From assembly GCF_016786255.1 (NCBI RefSeq), contig NZ_JADMKT010000082.1, positions 5,518 through 69,517 of the forward strand: a stretch of DNA of 64,000 bases, in the 5' to 3' direction. The DNA is from Robertkochia sediminum. Lineage in GTDB: Bacteria > Bacteroidota > Bacteroidia > Flavobacteriales > Flavobacteriaceae. Position numbers and translations under genes: made by a program. Of the stretch, positions 17,378 to 26,846 are shown piece after piece; positions within the stretch are counted from its first letter, which is position 1; every line of letters starts with the position of its first letter. The notes under the pieces were generated by a model. That model worked only from the letters and a program-made list of their open reading frames with translations, was not told the DNA's origin and did not search any database.

Positions 17378-19822
17378 ATGAAAATATTAAAATTCGGCGG
17401 AACCTCCGTAGGTAATTCACAGAATATCAAAAAGGTATACCAGGTCGTGAAACAGGCCAACAGCAATGACCTTATTGTCGTGGTCTCAGCCATGTCCGGA
17501 GTAACCAATCTGCTGGAATCGGCTGTAGCCAGCGCTGCAGCAGGGAGCAGGGATTTTGAAGCATCCCTCAAAAAGCTTGAAGACCACCATTTAGTAACCA
17601 TAAGAGACCTGTTTGCAGTATCGGAGCACAGCAAGCTCATCGGGTATTTTAAAAGAGAGCTCAACAAACTGGAAACCCTCCTTGAAGGCGCCTTTATGAT
17701 CGGGGAATCCACCCCGAGACTGAAGGATAAGGTTCTTAGTTATGGCGAGCAGTTCTCCTCATACCTCATTCAACAGTACTTTGCCTGCAATGATCTCGAT
17801 AGCTGGCTGGGCGATAGCAGGGCGCTTATCAAGACCAATGAGAACTTTGGTAAGGCCCAGGCAAACGTCGAACTTACACACAACCTGATCAGGGAAGCCG
17901 TTAAAGACCACAAGGGAAAAGTAGGCGTACTTCAGGGGTTTGTAGCTTCTTCAGAGAACGGACACACCACCACCCTCGGCAGGGGTGGCTCCGACTATAC
18001 GGCAGCCATCGTAGCCGCTGCTACAAATGCCGAAATCCTGGAGATCTGGACCGATGTGAGCGGTATGTATACCGCAGACCCAAGGATGGTAAAACAAGCT
18101 TTTGCCATACCTCACATCTCTTACGAGGAAGCCATGGAACTTTCACATTTCGGCGCCAAAGTACTCTATCCGCCAAGCATTCAACCGGTACTGGAAAAAG
18201 CCATCCCGATCGTTATTAAGAACACCTTTGATCCGGAAGCTCCCGGAACCAAAATCGCCAAAAGAGCCGAAGCCACCAAACGCGCCGTTCGCGGTATAAG
18301 TCGTATAGGAGATATAAGCCTCCTGTCTTTGGAGGGTCCCGGACTCATCGGTATACCCGGAACATCACAACGCTTTTTCAATGTGCTTTCTTCCGGAAAC
18401 ATCAATGTGGTCATGATCACCCAGGCGTCGTCCGAGCATTCCATATGCGTGGGCATCGCCGATGAAGATGCAGAAAAGGCCATCGCCATGCTCAGACAGG
18501 AATTCGAAAGAGAGATCGCATCTCATAAGGTATACCCACCCCTGACCGAAAGGGAGTTGAGCATCATCGCTCTTGTGGGAGACCAGATGAAGAGCTACCA
18601 GGGACTAAGCGGACGCATGTTCAGTGCACTTGGTAAGAACAACGTGAACATAAGAGCGATCGCCCAGGGCGCCTCAGAGCGTAACATATCTGCGGTGATC
18701 GCCAACAAAGATGTTAAAAAAGCCCTGAACACACTCCACGAAGAATTTTTTGAAGACCGCATCAAACAGCTCAACCTTTTCGTAATGGGCGCCGGAAATG
18801 TAGGGAAACGCTTCCTGGAACAGGTGCGAAGCCAAAAAGCATTCCTGAGGGAACAGCTCAAGATCAATATTCGCGTAACCGGTCTTGCCAATTCACGTAC
18901 CATGGTCTTTAACGACCAGGGACTCGAACTGGACCAATGGGAAAAAGACCTGCCAAAGGGTGAAAAGGCTTCCCTGGAAGGTTTTTACAACAAGGTTCTC
19001 GACCTCAACCTTAGAAATAGTGTCTTTGTAGATATCACTGCGAACGAAAAGGTAGCCTTTACGTATGCCGATTACCTGTCTAAAAGTGTGGCAGTGGTTA
19101 CGTGTAATAAGATCGCAGCCTCCGCAGATTACGCCCATTACCGCAAGCTGAAAGAGCTCTCAAAGCATTACAACACCCCCTTCTTGTTCGAAACCAATGT
19201 AGGAGCAGGTTTACCGGTACTGGACACCCTTAAACATCTGGTGATCTCCGGAGACCAGGTCAACAGGATCGAAGCCGTACTTTCGGGTAGCCTGAATTTT
19301 ATATTTAACAACTACAACCAAAAGACCTCCTTTAATGAGGTGGTGCAAAGGGCCATGGACGAAGGATATACCGAACCCGATCCACGCATCGACCTCAGCG
19401 GCGTCGATGTCATGCGCAAGATTCTCATCCTGGCACGTGAAAGCGGTTATGAGCTCGATCTCGAGCAGATCACCAGAAACGATTTTCTTCCGGAAGGCGC
19501 ATTAGACACAGCGTCGCCGGAAGAGTTCCTGAAGGTATTGAGTGAGAACGAACCTCACTTCGAGTCCCTCCTGAACAAGGCCGAAAGCAAAGGCTGTAAA
19601 CTCAAATATGTCGCTTCCTTTAACCAGGGCAAAGCCAGTGTTGGCCTCCGGGAGATCCCCGATGACCATCCGTTCTATCACCTGGAGGGTAAAGACAATA
19701 TCGTATTGTTCTACACGAACAGGTATCCCGACCAGCCACTCAACATCAAAGGGGCCGGGGCCGGGGCCGAAGTTACCGCCTCGGGGATCTTTGCAGATAT
19801 CATCAGAACCGTAAACCAATAA
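17378..19822 (+). CDS. thrA: Bifunctional aspartokinase I / homoserine dehydrogenase I
   Basis: The 814-aa fusion catalyses the first and third steps of the aspartate-to-threonine pathway. The aspartokinase domain begins at once with LKFGGTSVGNS (residues 3-13), followed by ACT regulatory repeats (around residues 315-460, for example ISLLSLEGPGLIG and LSIIALVGDQM). The homoserine dehydrogenase domain begins near residue 464, with the Rossmann motif FVMGAGNVGKRF, then CNKIAAS, FETNVGAGLPVL and EPDPRIDLSGVDVMRK. The architecture and order thrA-thrB-thrC match the gammaproteobacterial operon. Feedback control by threonine is likely through the ACT domains. Confidence 0.97.
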   Translation: MKILKFGGTSVGNSQNIKKVYQVVKQANSNDLIVVVSAMSGVTNLLESAVASAAAGSRDFEASLKKLEDHHLVTIRDLFAVSEHSKLIGYFKRELNKLETLLEGAFMIGESTPRLKDKVLSYGEQFSSYLIQQYFACNDLDSWLGDSRALIKTNENFGKAQANVELTHNLIREAVKDHKGKVGVLQGFVASSENGHTTTLGRGGSDYTAAIVAAATNAEILEIWTDVSGMYTADPRMVKQAFAIPHISYEEAMELSHFGAKVLYPPSIQPVLEKAIPIVIKNTFDPEAPGTKIAKRAEATKRAVRGISRIGDISLLSLEGPGLIGIPGTSQRFFNVLSSGNINVVMITQASSEHSICVGIADEDAEKAIAMLRQEFEREIASHKVYPPLTERELSIIALVGDQMKSYQGLSGRMFSALGKNNVNIRAIAQGASERNISAVIANKDVKKALNTLHEEFFEDRIKQLNLFVMGAGNVGKRFLEQVRSQKAFLREQLKINIRVTGLANSRTMVFNDQGLELDQWEKDLPKGEKASLEGFYNKVLDLNLRNSVFVDITANEKVAFTYADYLSKSVAVVTCNKIAASADYAHYRKLKELSKHYNTPFLFETNVGAGLPVLDTLKHLVISGDQVNRIEAVLSGSLNFIFNNYNQKTSFNEVVQRAMDEGYTEPDPRIDLSGVDVMRKILILARESGYELDLEQITRNDFLPEGALDTASPEEFLKVLSENEPHFESLLNKAESKGCKLKYVASFNQGKASVGLREIPDDHPFYHLEGKDNIVLFYTNRYPDQPLNIKGAGAGAEVTASGIFADIIRTVNQ

Positions 19823-19825
19823 GGC

Positions 19826-20749
19826 ATGAATAAGATCGAAGTATTTTGCCCGGCTACCGTTGCCAATATCTCCTGCGGTTTTGATGTGCTGGGGCTGTGC
19901 CTGGAAACCACGGGCGACCATATGGCCTTTTATGAACATTCAGAGCCGGGTGTTATGATCCTGCAGAATGAAGGTCCTATGCTCCCTACCGATCCCTACA
20001 AGAATGTAGCGGGCATCGCTGCCTTGTCGTTACTAAAGGAATTAAACTCAAAAAAGGGGGTGGTTATAGAGATCAGCAAGAAGATCAAGCCGGGCAGCGG
20101 CATTGGCAGCAGTGCTGCCAGTGCTGCAGGTGCTGCATTTGGGGTGAACCAGCTGTTTGGCGCTCCCCTCTCGCCTAAGCAATTAATTCCTGCGGCAATG
20201 CAAGGTGAAGCCCTGGCCAGTGGCGTTCCGCACGCAGACAATGTAGCCCCTGCCCTGCTGGGAGGCATAACCCTCATACGCTCTTACGACCCCCTGGAAG
20301 TGCTTTCACTACACACGCCAAAAGACCTCTTCGCTGCCGTAATTCACCCCCAGATAGAATTGCGAACAGCCGATGCCCGATCTGTGCTCAAAAGTCAGAT
20401 CCCCATGGAGAAAGCCATTCGTCAGTGGGGCAACCTGGGCGCTCTGGTAGCAGCCCTGTACACCGAAGACTACGCCTTACTGGGCAGGTCACTTCACGAT
20501 GAGATCGTAGAACCTATGAGGAGTCCGCTCATTCCGGGATACGACGAGGCCAAGCAAGCCGCGATGGAAAGCGGAGCCCTGGGAAGCGGGATCTCCGGAT
20601 CGGGCCCATCTATATTCGCCCTGTGTAAAGGAGAAGAAACCGCAGCACGTGCGGGCACGCAAATGCAAAACGTATATAACCGCTTAGGTGTTGCCAATGA
20701 AGTGCATATATCGCCCATAGCAAAACAAGGTACCCACCTTATCAAATAA
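19826..20749 (+). CDS. thrB: Homoserine kinase
   Basis: GHMP-family kinase of 307 aa that phosphorylates homoserine for threonine synthesis. The ATP-binding motif KPGSGIGSSAASAAGAAFG is at about residues 89-107, the N-terminal substrate motif ATVANISCGFDVLG is intact, and the C-terminal GSGISGSGPSIFAL motif is present. It starts 3 nt after the thrA stop codon, consistent with translational coupling. Confidence 0.97.
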   Translation: MNKIEVFCPATVANISCGFDVLGLCLETTGDHMAFYEHSEPGVMILQNEGPMLPTDPYKNVAGIAALSLLKELNSKKGVVIEISKKIKPGSGIGSSAASAAGAAFGVNQLFGAPLSPKQLIPAAMQGEALASGVPHADNVAPALLGGITLIRSYDPLEVLSLHTPKDLFAAVIHPQIELRTADARSVLKSQIPMEKAIRQWGNLGALVAALYTEDYALLGRSLHDEIVEPMRSPLIPGYDEAKQAAMESGALGSGISGSGPSIFALCKGEETAARAGTQMQNVYNRLGVANEVHISPIAKQGTHLIK

Positions 20750-20762
20750 ACCCCTACCAACA

Positions 20763-22073
20763 ATGAAATACGCAAGCCTAAATAACACGCATAAAGGCCA
20801 AAACCCGGTGAGCTTCCAGGAAGCCCTGGTCAAGGGCCTGGCAGAAGACAAGGGACTCTACTTCCCTACAGCCATCCCTCAACTGGATCCTGAATTCACA
20901 CATAACCTCCCCGCTTACAGTAAAGCGGAGATCGCTTACCGCGTGATCGCACCGTTCATCGGTGAGGAGATCCCTGAAGACACCCTGCGTCAGATCGTAT
21001 CAGAAACCCTCGCCTTCGATATTCCGCTGGTACACCTCAACGATACTTACAGCAGCCTCGAGCTTTTTCACGGCCCTACCATGGCCTTTAAAGATGTAGG
21101 CGCGAGATTTATGGCGCGATGCCTGGGCTATTTTAACAGGGAGAAAAAGAACAGAACGGTAAGAGTGCTGGTGGCTACTTCCGGCGATACGGGAGGAGCC
21201 GTAGCCAACGGATTCCTCAATGTACCCGGCGTGGAGGTGGTGATCTTATACCCTGAAGGTAAGGTGAGCGATATCCAGGAAAGACAACTTACCACCTTAG
21301 GAGCCAACATCAAAGCCCTAAGAGTAAAAGGCGATTTTGACGCCTGCCAGCGCATGGTAAAAACAGCCTTCCTCGATGAAGAAATAGACCACCTTAACCT
21401 CACCTCGGCAAATTCGATCAATGTGGCCCGGTGGTTACCCCAGATGTTCTATTACTTTCTGGCCGTACGTCAATTGCAGCAAGAAGGGAACAACAAGCCC
21501 GCACTCTTCTCGGTGCCCAGCGGAAATTTCGGGAATATTTGCGCCGGGATCATGAGCTACAGGATGGGATTACCCATGAAGCATTTTGTTGCTGCCACCA
21601 ATGTCAATGATACCATCCCCAGGTATATGGCTACAGGCAATTACGCCCCTAAGTCCACAGTACCTACCATCGCTAATGCGATGGATGTTTCAGACCCTAG
21701 TAATTTCATCCGCATCGAAGCCCTTTTCCGCGAAACTCCGGAGCAACTCAGGCAACATTTCTCCTCTTACAGCTTTAATGACCGGGAGACCAGGGAGGCG
21801 ATGAAAACCCTGAAAGACGATTTCGGCTATATCGCCGATCCCCATGGGGCAATAGGTTACCTGGGGGCAGAAAAGAAGTTACCGGAATACAAGGGGTATA
21901 AGGCAATATTTCTGGAAACAGCCCACCCTGCAAAATTCAAGGATGAGGTAGAAACCACCCTGGGCATCCGTATCGATCTGCCACCGCAATTACAAGCCGT
22001 TATGCACAGGGAAAAGGAATATGCGACCATAGCTACCTATGATGAATTAAAGGACTTTTTAGGGGCGCTGTAA
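20763..22073 (+). CDS. thrC: Threonine synthase
   Basis: PLP enzyme of 436 aa that turns O-phosphohomoserine into threonine. The PLP lysine lies in GPTMAFKDVGARFMAR (near residue 110), and the phosphate-binding motif is TSGDTGGAVANGF. The N-terminal segment YASLNNTHKGQNPVSFQEA is typical of the thrC family. It follows thrB by 13 nt and completes the operon. The next gene has its own promoter. Confidence 0.97.
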   Translation: MKYASLNNTHKGQNPVSFQEALVKGLAEDKGLYFPTAIPQLDPEFTHNLPAYSKAEIAYRVIAPFIGEEIPEDTLRQIVSETLAFDIPLVHLNDTYSSLELFHGPTMAFKDVGARFMARCLGYFNREKKNRTVRVLVATSGDTGGAVANGFLNVPGVEVVILYPEGKVSDIQERQLTTLGANIKALRVKGDFDACQRMVKTAFLDEEIDHLNLTSANSINVARWLPQMFYYFLAVRQLQQEGNNKPALFSVPSGNFGNICAGIMSYRMGLPMKHFVAATNVNDTIPRYMATGNYAPKSTVPTIANAMDVSDPSNFIRIEALFRETPEQLRQHFSSYSFNDRETREAMKTLKDDFGYIADPHGAIGYLGAEKKLPEYKGYKAIFLETAHPAKFKDEVETTLGIRIDLPPQLQAVMHREKEYATIATYDELKDFLGAL

Positions 22074-22099
22074 ATAATTCAGGATTATTGGAGTTTAGG

Positions 22100-22131
22100 T
22101 TGAATTCTCCTGATTATTTTAAATAATTTTG
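22100..22131 (+). promoter_or_regulatory. Promoter of gcvT
   Basis: TTG (22100-22102), 21-nt spacer, TAATTTTG (22124-22131). The longest open frame for gcvT would begin at 22129 inside this -7 element, which argues for the downstream ATG at 22156. Confidence 0.65.
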
Positions 22132-22155
22132 CGACACCAAAAAGATCCAATAAGA

Positions 22156-23241
22156 ATGAAAAATACCGCATTAACAGACAAACATATTGCGCTTGGAGCC
22201 AAAATGGTTCCTTTTGCCGGATTCAACATGCCTGTACAGTACGAAGGTGTGAATATCGAACACGAAACCGTGAGAGAGCACGTAGGTGTATTTGATGTGA
22301 GCCATATGGGTGAATTCTTCGTGACCGGACCCAAGGCGCTTGAGCTCATCCAGAAAGTGAGTAGTAACGACGCTTCAAAACTTACCGATGGTCGCGCCCA
22401 ATATTGCTGCATGCCTAATGAAGACGGCGGTATTGTTGATGATCTTATTGTTTACAGGATCAACGAAGAGAAATACCTTTTGGTAGTGAACGCCTCTAAT
22501 ATCGAGAAAGACTGGAAGTGGATTAGCAAGTACAACGAGGAGATCGGCGCCACCATGGAAGACGCTTCAGAACAATACAGTCTGCTAGCCATTCAGGGCC
22601 CAAAGGCAGTTGAAGCTATGCAGTCGCTAACCCCTACAGACCTCTCAGCCATCAAGCCTTTCCATTTTGAGATCGGCGAATTTGCCGGAATGCCCGAAGT
22701 GATCATTTCTGCCACCGGATATACAGGTAGTGGCGGATTTGAAATGTATATAAAGAATGAATCTGCAGAACAGGTTTGGGATCGCGTTCTCGAGGCTGGT
22801 GCAGACTACGGGATCAAACCTATTGGCCTTGCAGCGAGAGATACCCTGCGTTTGGAAATGGGATTCTGCCTCTACGGTAATGATATTGACGATACCACTT
22901 CTCCTATAGAAGCCGGACTCGGATGGGTGACCAAATTCACCAAGGACTTTGTGAACGCAGATGCGCTTAAGGCCGAAAAAGAAGCCGGACCAAAGCGTAA
23001 GCTCATCGCTTTTGAACTTACAGAACGCGGTATTCCACGCCAGGGATACGAACTCTTTAATCAGGATGAAGAAGCGATTGGCGTAGTGACCAGCGGTACC
23101 ATGTCACCATCTCTCAACAAAGGGATCGGAATGGGATATGTCCTTGCAGATTACAAAGCTCTGGAGACCGGGATCCTGGTGAAGATCCGCAAGAATATGG
23201 TGCCGGCCAAAGTGGTTAAGCTGCCATTTTACAAAAAATAA
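22156..23241 (+). CDS. gcvT: Glycine cleavage system T protein (aminomethyltransferase)
   Basis: The 361-aa tetrahydrofolate-dependent aminomethyltransferase transfers the methylene group from the H-protein lipoyl arm to tetrahydrofolate. Family features are [12 protein letters not shown] at the N-terminus, [14 protein letters not shown], the [13 protein letters not shown] segment, and [16 protein letters not shown]. The ORF is open from 22129, but that start lies inside the promoter, and [20 protein letters not shown] is the conserved start. The other glycine-cleavage genes (gcvP, gcvH) are not in the window, which is common in this phylum. A perfect hairpin follows it. Confidence 0.96.
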   Translation: MKNTALTDKHIALGAKMVPFAGFNMPVQYEGVNIEHETVREHVGVFDVSHMGEFFVTGPKALELIQKVSSNDASKLTDGRAQYCCMPNEDGGIVDDLIVYRINEEKYLLVVNASNIEKDWKWISKYNEEIGATMEDASEQYSLLAIQGPKAVEAMQSLTPTDLSAIKPFHFEIGEFAGMPEVIISATGYTGSGGFEMYIKNESAEQVWDRVLEAGADYGIKPIGLAARDTLRLEMGFCLYGNDIDDTTSPIEAGLGWVTKFTKDFVNADALKAEKEAGPKRKLIAFELTERGIPRQGYELFNQDEEAIGVVTSGTMSPSLNKGIGMGYVLADYKALETGILVKIRKNMVPAKVVKLPFYKK

Positions 23242-23250
23242 CAACCTCAT

Positions 23251-23276
23251 CGGTACCGGGATATGCCCCGGTACCG
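23251..23276 (+). other. Perfect 10-bp hairpin after gcvT without a T-run
   Basis: CGGTACCGGG (23251-23260) pairs with CCCGGTACCG (23267-23276) across the loop ATATGC. It lies 9 nt past the gcvT stop codon and just before the TTG start of the next gene. There is no T-run after it, so it may be a weak terminator, a 3'-end stabiliser, or a brake on the next gene. Confidence 0.6.
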
Positions 23277-23294
23277 TGCTAAAACGCGACTGCT

Positions 23295-24101
23295 TTGACC
23301 AGAATATTGATCTTAGGAGCCAGCGGATTTATTGGTGGGGCGTTGTACAAGGAATTATGCCATTACTACGATACCTACGGGACCTATCACACCGGGAGGA
23401 TCTATTCTGAAAACAGGCATTTTATCCATTACGACATGGAGCAACAAGATGTTTATAACCTGCTTCTTGAACTGCGCCCCACCATTATTATTTCTGCCTT
23501 GAGAGGGCCCTTTGAGGCCCAGGTAGAAGCTCATGGTCAAATAGCAGCCTATTGTCGCACCAATCGCACCAGGATCATCTTCCTTTCTTCTGCAAACGTG
23601 TTCGACGCCTTTAGCAATTTCCCTTCCTACGAATACGACAAAACCCTCTCTGAGAGTCCGTATGGCAAGCTGAAGATCCGTTTGGAGAACATGTTCATGA
23701 AACTCCCCGAACGGCAACACCTTATTGCCCGCTTACCCATGGTTTTCGGCAGCCAGTCGCCCAGGATCAAAGAATTGAAATACCACCTTGAAAACAAGCA
23801 GGCCTACGAGGTCTTCCCGAACCTGGTGATGAACGTCACCAACGACAACATCCTCAGCAGGCAGTTGCACTATATGATCAACAGAAAACGCAAAGGGATC
23901 TACCACCTGGGATCTACAGACCTTATACACCATAACGAATTCATTAAGGAATGCTGTGCTGCTCTAGGGGTCGAATCACCTTTTTTTAAAAATGTCTACA
24001 CCTCAAACTTCGATCGTTTTCTCGCCGTATTACCTAAATACCAGCACCTTCCCAAACACCTGAGGTTTACCCATCGGGAAGTCATCGAAGAATTACGCTA
24101 A
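23295..24101 (+). CDS. NAD(P)-dependent extended short-chain dehydrogenase (RmlD/sugar-nucleotide-reductase-like)
   Basis: The 268-aa Rossmann protein has the nucleotide motif LGASGFIGGALY at residues 7-18 and a YGKLK motif (about 116-120) that fits the catalytic YxxxK of extended SDRs. The sequence ARLPMVFGSQSP and the later YHLGSTDLI are typical of the RmlD-like group acting on nucleotide sugars. The only start codon between the upstream stop (23280) and the Rossmann motif is TTG at 23295. It follows gcvT by 53 nt with a hairpin between. The specific substrate cannot be read from the sequence. Confidence 0.8.
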   Translation: MTRILILGASGFIGGALYKELCHYYDTYGTYHTGRIYSENRHFIHYDMEQQDVYNLLLELRPTIIISALRGPFEAQVEAHGQIAAYCRTNRTRIIFLSSANVFDAFSNFPSYEYDKTLSESPYGKLKIRLENMFMKLPERQHLIARLPMVFGSQSPRIKELKYHLENKQAYEVFPNLVMNVTNDNILSRQLHYMINRKRKGIYHLGSTDLIHHNEFIKECCAALGVESPFFKNVYTSNFDRFLAVLPKYQHLPKHLRFTHREVIEELR

Positions 24102-24146
24102 GGGTACGGTTTAATTCTTATATTTAAGAAACTAAATACTATACCA

Positions 24147-24434
24147 ATGAAAAAATTAACAGAGCAGGAGATCAAGGAACAGGTTGCCGAACTGCAATAC
24201 TGGGATCTGGATGACAATATGCTGGTGACCTCCCTGGACTTTAAAAACTTTGCCGATGCCTTTGCAATGATGACCAGGATCGCTTTTGAAGCAGAAGCCA
24301 ACAATCACCACCCTGAATGGTCGAATGTCTACAACAACCTCACCATCAGACTCACCACCCACGATGCCGGCGGACTCACCGATAAGGATTTTCATTTAGC
24401 GGAAAGAATAGAAGCTATTATCAACGGAGAGTAA
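24147..24434 (+). CDS. 4a-hydroxytetrahydrobiopterin dehydratase (pterin-4a-carbinolamine dehydratase)
   Basis: The 95-aa protein has the family signature: [18 protein letters not shown], with the catalytic His pair, then [17 protein letters not shown]. The enzyme recycles the pterin cofactor of aromatic amino acid hydroxylases. Length and motif spacing are normal. No hydroxylase gene is in the window. Confidence 0.95.
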   Translation: MKKLTEQEIKEQVAELQYWDLDDNMLVTSLDFKNFADAFAMMTRIAFEAEANNHHPEWSNVYNNLTIRLTTHDAGGLTDKDFHLAERIEAIINGE

Positions 24435-24492
24435 CCCATCAATTCTTTCAATTTTCCTATTTTTGCTCAAAACCAAAACCTAGATAATTTTT

Positions 24493-25212
24493 ATGGGAAG
24501 AGCTTTTGAATTCAGGAAGGCGCGTAAAATGAAACGCTGGGCCAGTATGGCCAAGACCTTTACCCGTATCGGTAAGGATATCGTTATGGCCGTTAAAGAA
24601 GGTGGACCCGATCCTGACTCCAACGCAAAGCTCCGGGCAGTGATCCAGAATGCGAAAGCCGCCAATATGCCCAAAGACAACATCGAAAGGGCAATAAAAA
24701 GAGCTTCAGATAAGAATACAGAAGAATACAAAGAAGTATTGTTCGAAGGGTACGCCCCCCACGGTATAGCTATACTCATCGAAACCGCTACCGACAACAA
24801 CAACCGTACGGTTGCCAACATCAGAAGTTACTTTAACAAATGTAACGGTAGCCTTGGTACGAGTGGGTCTGTAGAATTCATGTTCGACCACACCTGTAAT
24901 TTCCGCATCAATGGCGAAGGCATCGACCCGGAAGAACTCGAACTGGAAATGATCGATTATGGAGCTGAAGAAGTGTTCGCAGATGAAGACGGCATCATTA
25001 TTTACGCCCCATTCGAAAGCTTTGGAGCTATTCAGAAGGAACTGGAAAGTCGCAATATCGAGATCCTGTCTTCAGGATTCGAGCGCATCCCTCAGGTAAC
25101 CAAGGAGCTATCTGAAGAAGAGGTGGCCGATGTCGAAAAATTACTCGAAAAGATCGAAGAAGACGAAGACGTTCAAAACGTTTATCATACGATGAAAGAA
25201 ACCGGAGATTAA
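24493..25212 (+). CDS. YebC/PmpR-family DNA-binding protein / translation factor
   Basis: The 239-aa protein carries all hallmarks of the YebC family, including GRAFEFRKARKMKRWASMAK at the N-terminus, NIERAIKRA, and FEGYAPHGIAILIE. Members have been described as transcriptional regulators and, more recently, as helping ribosomes translate difficult sequences. A promoter-like TATTTTTG lies at 24458-24465 with no good -33 partner. Its 3' end overlaps the convergent acyltransferase gene by 4 nt. Confidence 0.95.
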   Translation: MGRAFEFRKARKMKRWASMAKTFTRIGKDIVMAVKEGGPDPDSNAKLRAVIQNAKAANMPKDNIERAIKRASDKNTEEYKEVLFEGYAPHGIAILIETATDNNNRTVANIRSYFNKCNGSLGTSGSVEFMFDHTCNFRINGEGIDPEELELEMIDYGAEEVFADEDGIIIYAPFESFGAIQKELESRNIEILSSGFERIPQVTKELSEEEVADVEKLLEKIEEDEDVQNVYHTMKETGD

Positions 25213-25754
25213 GGCTCGAAAGAGTACTCCGGTTTTTTCCCTTTTACGCCTTTAAAGTAAGCGTAGATCTCCTGCATATCAGACTCCATGTCATTCCCCG
25301 GATAGAAAGGCTCGGCTATTCGAACCTCCTTATGTTCAAAATCCAGGGCGATCATCACTATGGGAACCCCTGCCCCTTTGGCCACATAGTAAAACCCCGT
25401 TCTAAAGACAGAAACTTTTTTTCGGGTGCCTTCGGGCGCAATAGACAACCTGAACTCATCGCGCTCATTAAAAATATCAATGATCGCATCTACGGTATTC
25501 GAGCGCTTCCCCCGATCAACAGGTGCCCCTCCGGTCCATCGAAAATACCAGCCAAAAGGAGGCTTGAACAATTCCTTCTTCCCCACATAATTGATCTTTG
25601 TTCTGGTCATGCTCCTTACGAGGAGACCGATATAAAAATCATGCCAGCTGGTATGCGGCACAGCTATGATCACGTACTTTTTTAGATCGGGAAAACTTCC
25701 TTTGAGCTTCCAGCCCATCATTCCCGAAAAGATCATTTTCGATAACCACTTCAT
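25209..25754 (-). CDS. 1-acyl-sn-glycerol-3-phosphate acyltransferase-like protein
   Basis: A small (181 aa) PlsC-like acyltransferase. The catalytic HxxxxD motif is seen as PHTSWHDFYIG near residue 34, followed by the substrate-binding SIAPEGTRKK. A weakly hydrophobic N-terminus (MKWLSKMIFSGMMGW) suggests membrane association. It is the last gene of the leftward kdsB cluster, 3 nt after the KdnB-like gene, which hints at a role in lipid A or envelope lipid, but that is inference. Its stop codon overlaps that of yebC. Confidence 0.85.
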   Translation of the reverse strand: MKWLSKMIFSGMMGWKLKGSFPDLKKYVIIAVPHTSWHDFYIGLLVRSMTRTKINYVGKKELFKPPFGWYFRWTGGAPVDRGKRSNTVDAIIDIFNERDEFRLSIAPEGTRKKVSVFRTGFYYVAKGAGVPIVMIALDFEHKEVRIAEPFYPGNDMESDMQEIYAYFKGVKGKKPEYSFEP

Positions 25755-25757
25755 CCT

Positions 25758-26840
25758 TTAAATTTTTTCATAGAGCTCACGCACCTTGCGCTCGTCGATC
25801 ACATCCTTCCAGTTCTTACCCAAAGCATTCTCCCAGAGTGGCTCCAGGCTCAGCGCCACACGGGTCATATTGGCGAATTGATCTGAGGTAAGATCACTAC
25901 ACACCCCCTGAGGCAATGTGATATCGTGTGTTTCTTTCATGGTTTTGAACATGCGCACCCCTTCCGGGTAATAATCTTCTAAATGATCAAAGACCATACA
26001 ATTACCGATCCCGTGGCGCACCCCCAATTCATAAGAAAGACCGTAACTCAACGCGTGAGCTACTCCCACCTGCGAATAGGCAATGCTCATACCACCATGC
26101 CATGAAGCCATCATAAGCTTATCCTGCTGTTCTTCTGCTGGCATATCGCCATGAGTAAATACTTCTACACACATTTCATGCGCCTTCTCCCCGTAACTTT
26201 GAGAAAAAGCGTTGAGATAATGCCCTTCTAAAGATTCCACACAGTGAATAAAGCAGTCCATTCCTGTATAGAACCATTGATCTTTGGGCACCCCTGCAGT
26301 AAGTTCAGGGTCCAGGACCACCTGATCAAAAGGCGTGAAATCTGAATTGATCCCCAATTTCTTTTCCGGCCCCGTAAGCACCGTGGTTCGCGATACCTCA
26401 GCTCCGGTGCCGCTTATGGTGGGCACCCCCACATGATAAACCCCTTTTTTCCTGATGAGGTCCCATCCCTGGTATTTGGCAGCCCCACCCTCATTGGTAA
26501 GACACAAGGCTGCGGCTTTGGCAAGATCCATGATCGTACCCCCTCCTATCCCTATGATCCCTGATGGCATTTCGGCTGAACCGGCCTTGATCATTTCCAC
26601 CAGAGCATCTACCTGTTCGGTCTTTGGCTCCTCCCAGGAATTGATAAAGATCACCCGGTCTTCGAACATTAGCGGGATGCGTGAAAGCAAATCTTCCCGC
26701 CGCTCGAAAACATCATCCACCAAAAAGATAAAGGGCGATTCACTATTTCGTCTTACAGGCATAAGAATGTCTCCAAGGGCATTAAAACTGCCCCTGCCAA
26801 AGATCACTCTGGGTACCATCGGAAAGTTCTTGAACTTCAT
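25758..26840 (-). CDS. Iron-containing alcohol dehydrogenase family protein, resembling KdnB (Kdo 8-oxidase)
   Basis: The 360-aa type III alcohol dehydrogenase fold protein has the NAD-binding motif GIIGIGGGTIMDLAKA and metal ligands in YTGMDCFIHCVES (Asp and His), GVAHALSYG and RHGIGN. Its segments KYQGWDLI, HVGVPTISGTGAEVSRT and DQWFYTGMDCFIH recall KdnB of Shewanella, which oxidises the C8 hydroxyl of Kdo before transamination to 8-amino-Kdo. The presence of kdsB (Kdo cytidylyltransferase) in the same operon supports this. The partner aminotransferase KdnA is not in the window, so the call remains tentative; a generic alcohol dehydrogenase is the alternative. Confidence 0.65.
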   Translation of the reverse strand: MKFKNFPMVPRVIFGRGSFNALGDILMPVRRNSESPFIFLVDDVFERREDLLSRIPLMFEDRVIFINSWEEPKTEQVDALVEMIKAGSAEMPSGIIGIGGGTIMDLAKAAALCLTNEGGAAKYQGWDLIRKKGVYHVGVPTISGTGAEVSRTTVLTGPEKKLGINSDFTPFDQVVLDPELTAGVPKDQWFYTGMDCFIHCVESLEGHYLNAFSQSYGEKAHEMCVEVFTHGDMPAEEQQDKLMMASWHGGMSIAYSQVGVAHALSYGLSYELGVRHGIGNCMVFDHLEDYYPEGVRMFKTMKETHDITLPQGVCSDLTSDQFANMTRVALSLEPLWENALGKNWKDVIDERKVRELYEKI

Positions 26841-26846
26841 ATATGG

